From Tianweitania aestuarii (lineage in GTDB: Bacteria; Pseudomonadota; Alphaproteobacteria; Rhizobiales; Rhizobiaceae), in assembly GCF_018457165.1 (NCBI RefSeq), contig NZ_JAFMNX010000003.1, forward strand, positions 434,001 through 498,000: a stretch of 64,000 nucleotides of DNA, written 5' to 3'. The notes beneath the pieces are model-generated. The model had not been told where the DNA came from and searched no databases. It worked only from the letters and a program-made list of their open reading frames with translations. Of this stretch, positions 59,779 through 64,000 are shown piece after piece (the stretch's first letter is position 1; every line of letters starts with the position of its first letter). Position numbers and translations under genes: made by a program.

Positions 59779-60498
59779 ATGATCACAGCCACGCCTAGCC
59801 TCGTTGAGACCGTTTACCAGACGCTCCGCTCACGCTTGCAGCTGAGCGAAGTGGGGGTGTTCGACCGCTTGGTCGACACTGATGTGGCCCGTGAATTCGG
59901 GACGTCACGCATGCCTGCCAGGGAAGCGCTGCTTCGGTTGGTATCGGAAGGGTTCCTTGAAGGCACCACGCGTGGGTTCGTTGTGCCGCGCCTGACACCT
60001 GAAGACTTGACAGATCTGTTCGAGCTTCGGCGCCAGCTTGAACCCCGTGCCGCCGCCGCCGCCGCGCGCGACCTGACAGATGAGGCAAAAGCGACATTGA
60101 GCGGAGCAATGACCGTTATCCGCGAGGCTCATGCAACAGGCGACGTGGGTGCGATGGTGCGCGCGAACCTCGACTTTCGCAGGGCTTGGACGGGCTGCCT
60201 TACCAATCGCCGGCTGGCATCGGCCATTTCGCGCTACATCGACTATTTCCAGGCTATCCGGCTGCAGACTTTTGCCGACCTCGCCACGCGTGGCGGTTAT
60301 GTCGCTGCAATGGGCGATCTGCATGACGCCTTCCTTGCACGAGACTCGCTGGCGGCCGCTGATCGGATGATGCTTTTCCTGTTCGCCGCCGAAACCGCAT
60401 ATCGCACCGCGCTGGAAACCATCGAGGGTGAGGCTGCCGAAAACCATAAGCCCTCCGGCCGACGCCGGTCCGGAGCAAAACACACGAGGGAACAATGA
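59779..60498 (+). CDS. GntR-family regulator, FCD subfamily (RutA-like operon)
   Basis: A 239-residue FCD-type GntR regulator. The wing-helix region is VDTDVAREFGTSRMPAREAL followed by LRLVSEGFLEGTTRGFVV. The FCD part (about residues 80-215) has DLFELRRQLEPRAAAAAARD, RANLDFRRAWTG and MGDLHDAFLAR. The C-terminus is longer and more polar than usual. It starts a short operon and its stop overlaps the next gene by 4 nt (ATGA). It likely regulates itself, the LLM enzyme and perhaps the divergent aldolase. Confidence 0.88.
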   Translation: MITATPSLVETVYQTLRSRLQLSEVGVFDRLVDTDVAREFGTSRMPAREALLRLVSEGFLEGTTRGFVVPRLTPEDLTDLFELRRQLEPRAAAAAARDLTDEAKATLSGAMTVIREAHATGDVGAMVRANLDFRRAWTGCLTNRRLASAISRYIDYFQAIRLQTFADLATRGGYVAAMGDLHDAFLARDSLAAADRMMLFLFAAETAYRTALETIEGEAAENHKPSGRRRSGAKHTREQ

Positions 60499-61586
60499 TC
60501 AGACAGCATCCATTGAAAGGCCCCAACAAGCTCAAGCTTGGCGTCTTTTCGGCCAATGCCGATGGTGGTCTTGCAATCACGGACGTGCCGGAGCGCTGGA
60601 CGGCGCAGTGGGATGATGTGCTCAGCGTGGCGCAGATCGCCGATCGCAAGGGCCTCGACTTCTTTCTGCCGATTGCACGCTGGGCCGGATTCGGAGGCAA
60701 GAACCGTGTGCGCGAATGGTCGTTCGAGACCTTTACCTGGGCTGCCGCGCTTGCCGCGTCGACGGAACGGATCGGCCTGTTCATGACCGTACATGTGCCG
60801 ATGGTGCATCCGCTTTACGCCGCCAAGGCTCTGGCGACGGTGGATCATGTGAGCCACGGTCGTGCAGGTCTCAACATCGTGTGCGGCTGGAATCCCAAGG
60901 AATTTGCCATGTTCGGCACGCCTCCGGTGGAAAAGGGTTATGATCAGGCGGCGGAATGGATCGAGGTGATCGAGCGGGCCTATCAAGCCGACGAGCCTTT
61001 CGACTTTGATGGCAGCTACTACAAACTGAAGCAGGTCGTCAGTCGGCCGGCCAGCCTGCAAGCGCCCCGACCGGTTACGATGAATGCCGCGTTTGGCGAT
61101 CCGGGGCGCAACTTTGCTGCCGCGCATTGCGATTATCTTTTCACGACATTTAGCGAGATCACCGAAGCCGGGCGGCATGTGCACGACATCCGCGGTCGGG
61201 CGCAACAAGCCGGTCGCGATGTCGGTTGCTACACAGTTTGCCACGTGGTTTGCCGTGATACCCAGGTGGAAGCCGAGGATTACTACGAGCGGTATGCGAT
61301 GACGCAGGCTGACACGGCGGCTGTGGACGCTCACATGGCCGGCAAGAAGGAGTTCTCCAAGTCGCATGATGCGGCATCCTACGAGCGCTATCGCAAGCGC
61401 TTTGCGGGAGGTGCCGGTTCTTATCCGTTGGTTGGTACGCCCGAAAAGATCGTGGAGGACATGATCGCGATCTCAGAACAGGGCTATTCCGGTATCGCAC
61501 TATCCTTCGTGAACTACCTTTATGAGCTGCCTTATTTCTGTGACCGAGTGCTGCCGTTGTTGCGGCAAGCAGGCTTGCGAACGTGA
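60495..61586 (+). CDS. RutA-like LLM-class flavin-dependent monooxygenase
   Basis: A 363-residue bacterial luciferase-like monooxygenase. The alignment to RutA/SsuD-type enzymes is seen in LKLGVFSANADGG, FLPIARWAGFGGK, GRAGLNIVCGWNPKEF and SQGYSGIALSFVNYLYE-like end. RutA uses reduced FMN and oxygen to break the uracil ring amide. The neighbouring flavin reductase gene supplies FMNH2. The usual rutB-E genes are absent, so a different nitrogen-containing ring or amide may be the substrate. It is co-translated with its GntR regulator. Confidence 0.86.
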   Translation: MIRQHPLKGPNKLKLGVFSANADGGLAITDVPERWTAQWDDVLSVAQIADRKGLDFFLPIARWAGFGGKNRVREWSFETFTWAAALAASTERIGLFMTVHVPMVHPLYAAKALATVDHVSHGRAGLNIVCGWNPKEFAMFGTPPVEKGYDQAAEWIEVIERAYQADEPFDFDGSYYKLKQVVSRPASLQAPRPVTMNAAFGDPGRNFAAAHCDYLFTTFSEITEAGRHVHDIRGRAQQAGRDVGCYTVCHVVCRDTQVEAEDYYERYAMTQADTAAVDAHMAGKKEFSKSHDAASYERYRKRFAGGAGSYPLVGTPEKIVEDMIAISEQGYSGIALSFVNYLYELPYFCDRVLPLLRQAGLRT

Positions 61587-62134
61587 TCGGGACGCCTGAG
61601 ATGAGAACGGATCTTGCCGATCTGACAACAGGCGGAGCGTTACCGATGCCGGCTTTCCTGTCCTTCAGGGATGGCATGGCGCGGCTTGCTTCGGCCGTGC
61701 ACATCATTACCACGGATGGCCCAGCGGGCCGTTACGGCTTCACTGCGACTGCCGTGTGCAGCGTCAGTGATGCGCCGCCGACATTGCTGGTTTGTGTCAA
61801 CACTGCCGCCTCCTCGCTGAATGCGCTGCTCGCTAACGGCAGCCTTTGCGTCAATACGCTGGCTTCCGATCAGCAGCTGGTGGCGCGCGCCTTTGGCAAT
61901 GGACAACCGATGGCGGACCGTTTTGCAACTGGCGAGTGGACGATGGAAGCTGGTGACTTGCCTCGGCTGGCTGATGCCTTGGTTCGCTTTGAGTGCTCGA
62001 TCCGTAGCGTGGCGGAGCAGGGCACACATCAGGTGCTCTTTTGCGCCGTCAACACCATTGCCCCGGGCGCACCAGGCGACGGATGCTTGGTGTATTTCGA
62101 CCGGCGTTATCATGGGTTGCCGCCAAGCGGTTGA
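61583..62134 (+). CDS. RutF-like flavin reductase
   Basis: A 183-residue flavin reductase that transfers NAD(P)H electrons to FMN. The core AVHIITTDGPAGRYGFTATA, then VCSVSDAPPTLLVCVN and VYFDRRYHGL, matches RutF almost throughout from memory. The start at GTG 61583 overlaps the LLM stop (GTGA); ATG 61601 is the alternative. With the preceding gene it forms a two-component flavin monooxygenase. Confidence 0.9.
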   Translation: MIGTPEMRTDLADLTTGGALPMPAFLSFRDGMARLASAVHIITTDGPAGRYGFTATAVCSVSDAPPTLLVCVNTAASSLNALLANGSLCVNTLASDQQLVARAFGNGQPMADRFATGEWTMEAGDLPRLADALVRFECSIRSVAEQGTHQVLFCAVNTIAPGAPGDGCLVYFDRRYHGLPPSG

Positions 62135-62183
62135 GCCTACGGGCACCAGCCCGCGAAGCTCGCACCGATGGCGGTTGCCCAGT

Positions 62184-63389
62184 CTAGTTCAGCGCTTCGA
62201 CCATTCGGGTCACTGCCGTTTGAAACAGCGTTTGTTCACGGAACACACACATGCGCATGAAGCCTGCGGAGGATTGCCCGAACAGGTGACCTGGAGCCAG
62301 TCCAACGCGGCTTTTCTCCAAGATCGTGGTGCAGGCTTCCCGCGCATCTGGTACACCTTCCAGACGCATAAAGGCGTACATTCCGCCTTTTGGCTTTTCG
62401 GAAAGGAGAATGGAGGGGACATCAGCCAAACTCGAATAAAGCACATCGAGGTTTTGCTTGATCCGGCCACGAATATCCGAGACCAGCGGCTCCCCTTGCT
62501 CGAGGGCTGCCACCGCACCGGCTTGAACGAAAGCCGCAGTGCCGCTGTTGATATACTGCGTCATGGCAGAAAGCTGGTCGACCACGCTTTTCGGATGCGT
62601 CAGCCAGCCGATCCGCCATCCGGTCATAGCCCATGCCTTCGAAAAGCTATTGATCGTGATGATGCGGTCCTCATCGTTCGCGATGGGGAGCATTGAGGGG
62701 GCAACATCGCCCTCAAAATAGAGACGCCCATAGACCTCGTCGGAGATGATCCAAATACCGGTCTTACGGCTGAACTCGAGCAAGGCCGCCATTTCTTGAG
62801 AAGAAGCCGTCCAGCCTGTTGGATTGGCTGGCGTGGACAAGAAGATCGCCCGTGTGCGCGCGTCGCAGGCAGCGAAAAGCTTATCCAGGTCGAGGTGCCA
62901 GTCGCCATCGAAGTCCAGCGCCACCGCGCGAGGCTCTGCGCCGACCAGGTGGATTGCGTTGTGGATGTTTGGCCATTGTGGCGCGACATAAACGACGTTG
63001 CTGCCGGCATCTGCAATCAAGGCCAGAGCGATGTACAACGCCTGCATGCCGCTGGGCGCGACTGTTGAACGCATGACATCGATCGATTGGCCATGCAGCT
63101 GCGTCTGGTAAGCGCTCAATGCATTGCGAAGCCTAGGGTGGCCGCGCATGTCGGGGACATAGAAGGTTTCGCCTTGGTCGAGCGAAGCTTTCGCCGCATC
63201 GCGGATGAAAGCCGGCGTCACGAGGTCACCTTCGCCATACCAGAGTGCAATTACGTCTTCGAGCTGGCCAGCCTTGACTGCCAACTGTGCGATGTTTTCC
63301 GTGCGAAGATCCTTGATTTGGTCGCGAATTCCGCTGAACGCGGTTTTGCCGCCATTTTGCGCAGCCATCACATCATGGATGATAGACAT
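62184..63389 (-). CDS. Pyridoxal-phosphate-dependent aminotransferase (class I/II)
   Basis: A 401-residue fold-type I aminotransferase. Key segments are VIALWYGEGDLVTPAFIRDA, STPANPTGW, IWIISDEVYGRLYF and the PLP lysine in INSFSKAWAMTGWRIGWLTH. It transfers an amino group between an amino acid and a 2-oxoacid; the substrate is not fixed. The ATG at 63389 with AAGGGA is chosen over 63446, which lacks a ribosome site. It is monocistronic and diverges from a GntR gene, which probably controls it. Confidence 0.9.
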   Translation of the reverse strand: MSIIHDVMAAQNGGKTAFSGIRDQIKDLRTENIAQLAVKAGQLEDVIALWYGEGDLVTPAFIRDAAKASLDQGETFYVPDMRGHPRLRNALSAYQTQLHGQSIDVMRSTVAPSGMQALYIALALIADAGSNVVYVAPQWPNIHNAIHLVGAEPRAVALDFDGDWHLDLDKLFAACDARTRAIFLSTPANPTGWTASSQEMAALLEFSRKTGIWIISDEVYGRLYFEGDVAPSMLPIANDEDRIITINSFSKAWAMTGWRIGWLTHPKSVVDQLSAMTQYINSGTAAFVQAGAVAALEQGEPLVSDIRGRIKQNLDVLYSSLADVPSILLSEKPKGGMYAFMRLEGVPDAREACTTILEKSRVGLAPGHLFGQSSAGFMRMCVFREQTLFQTAVTRMVEALN

Positions 63390-63512
63390 GTTCGGTCCCT
63401 TCGTTGTGGCTTCGAGAAAGCGGTCAAGGTGCTCAGCCGGTGTCATGATCGGACAAGGCAAGTCTTACCGGAGAAGCTTTAGGGTTGAAGCTGTTTTGTT
63501 GTCAAAGCACCC

Positions 63513-63572
63513 GTTTAAAGCACGACTGGTTGCTTGGTTTGACGAAGCTGACTTCTCATGATCGTATGATCA
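63513..63572. promoter_or_regulatory. Divergent promoter region of aminotransferase and GntR genes with a TGATC-N4-GATCA palindrome
   Basis: TGATC (63559-63563) and GATCA (63568-63572) form a short perfect inverted repeat around GTAT. GTTTAAAGC at 63513-63521 repeats the core of the motif near 59727. Either could be the operator of the GntR protein encoded to the right. Confidence 0.4.
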
Positions 63573-63617
63573 AATTTTGCGGATTAGCAAGAACGAGAAG
63601 GAACACGCTCGGTCGCC

Positions 63618-64000
63618 ATGCTTACGTCACCATCGAAGAACCGCGTCGATAGCGCTGGACTGCGTGCAGTCAAGAAGCGCTCGACAACGCAGGACCTTGT
63701 TTATGAGCAACTGCGTGACGCGCTTATTGCCGGCATGTTTGAGGCGGGACATGGCTTCACGGTTGCTGCACTGGCAGACCAGTTTGGAACGTCGCACATG
63801 CCGGTGCGTGAAGCATTGCGGCGGCTGGCGGCGGAGAACGCTTTGTCGATTGGCACCTCGGGAACAGCAATGGTGCCCCTGACATCGGCGGCGGGTCTGG
63901 ACCATCTGGGACAAGCACGTTGTATTTTGGAGGGAACTGCCGCACGGCTTGCTGCAGAGCTGATCAGCGACGAGGCCGTAAAGAAGCTGAAAGCAACCGC
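63618..64000 (+). CDS. GntR-family regulator, FCD subfamily, 3' end outside window
   Basis: The first 127 codons of a GntR/FCD regulator run to the right edge without a stop. The HTH part is VYEQLRDALIAGMFEAGHGF, then FTVAALADQFGTSHMPVREA and LRRLAAENALSIG. The FCD domain begins GLDHLGQARCILEGTAARLA. It is divergent from the aminotransferase gene. The effector cannot be predicted, since the domain is incomplete. Confidence 0.85.
   Translation, partial: MLTSPSKNRVDSAGLRAVKKRSTTQDLVYEQLRDALIAGMFEAGHGFTVAALADQFGTSHMPVREALRRLAAENALSIGTSGTAMVPLTSAAGLDHLGQARCILEGTAARLAAELISDEAVKKLKAT

Overview
The window comes from an alphaproteobacterial chromosome, most likely of the order Hyphomicrobiales (Rhizobiales). 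Pointers are a PodJ-like polarity protein, the Alph_Pro_TM/TSUP gene pair, the ligase-associated DNA repair set, a MerR-controlled acyl-CoA dehydrogenase operon and high GC with strong GGAGG ribosome binding sites. The species cannot be fixed from the sequence alone. No rRNA, CRISPR array, insertion sequence or recombinase gene was seen.

Bases 1-23,587 look like core chromosome. They hold a fatty-acid oxidation block (partial FadB/FadJ-type protein, thiolase, OsmC-like protein, two acyl-CoA dehydrogenases) under a MerR regulator with a near-perfect 28-bp palindrome, and an EAL phosphodiesterase. They continue with a PodJ-like scaffold, a TSUP exporter pair, the four-gene ligase-associated DNA repair set (PdeM, Lhr-type helicase, exonuclease, ATP-dependent ligase) split by a BrnT/BrnA toxin-antitoxin and a TPR-methyltransferase, two hypothetical genes and tRNA-Thr(CGT).

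The last 47 bp of the tRNA-Thr region (23,542-23,588) are repeated exactly at 42,094-42,140. The about 18.5 kb between them is interpreted as a genomic island with no visible integrase. It holds a GntR regulator and a seven-gene operon: isocitrate-lyase-like lyase, isochorismatase-fold amidohydrolase, fumarate-reductase-like flavoprotein, MmgE/PrpD, hydantoinase-like amidohydrolase, asparaginase-like amidase and PuuE/cyclic-imidase-like deacetylase-fold protein. An opposing nitroreductase-methyltransferase fusion, a TRAP transporter, a second MmgE/PrpD, a second GntR and TcuA/TcuB follow. The parts suggest uptake of a small carboxylate or cyclic imide/amide, ring opening, amide hydrolysis, flavin-dependent desaturation, hydration and aldol cleavage to central metabolites. 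The substrate is unknown.

Bases 42,141-64,000 are further accessory catabolism. They hold an FAD-linked 2-hydroxyacid dehydrogenase, an EthD-like protein, an FMN 2-hydroxyacid oxidase attached to an Opp/Dpp-type ABC importer, a quinone-oxidoreductase-like protein and a six-gene operon (acyl-CoA ligase, Ohr, thiolase-like protein without the usual cysteine, DUF35-SDR fusion, cyclase-family hydrolase, racemase-fold protein). An HpcH/HpaI aldolase, a GntR-RutA-like-RutF-like operon, an aminotransferase and a truncated GntR gene complete it. A recurring TTTAAGTTTAAA-type motif in several promoter regions hints that these units share a regulator.
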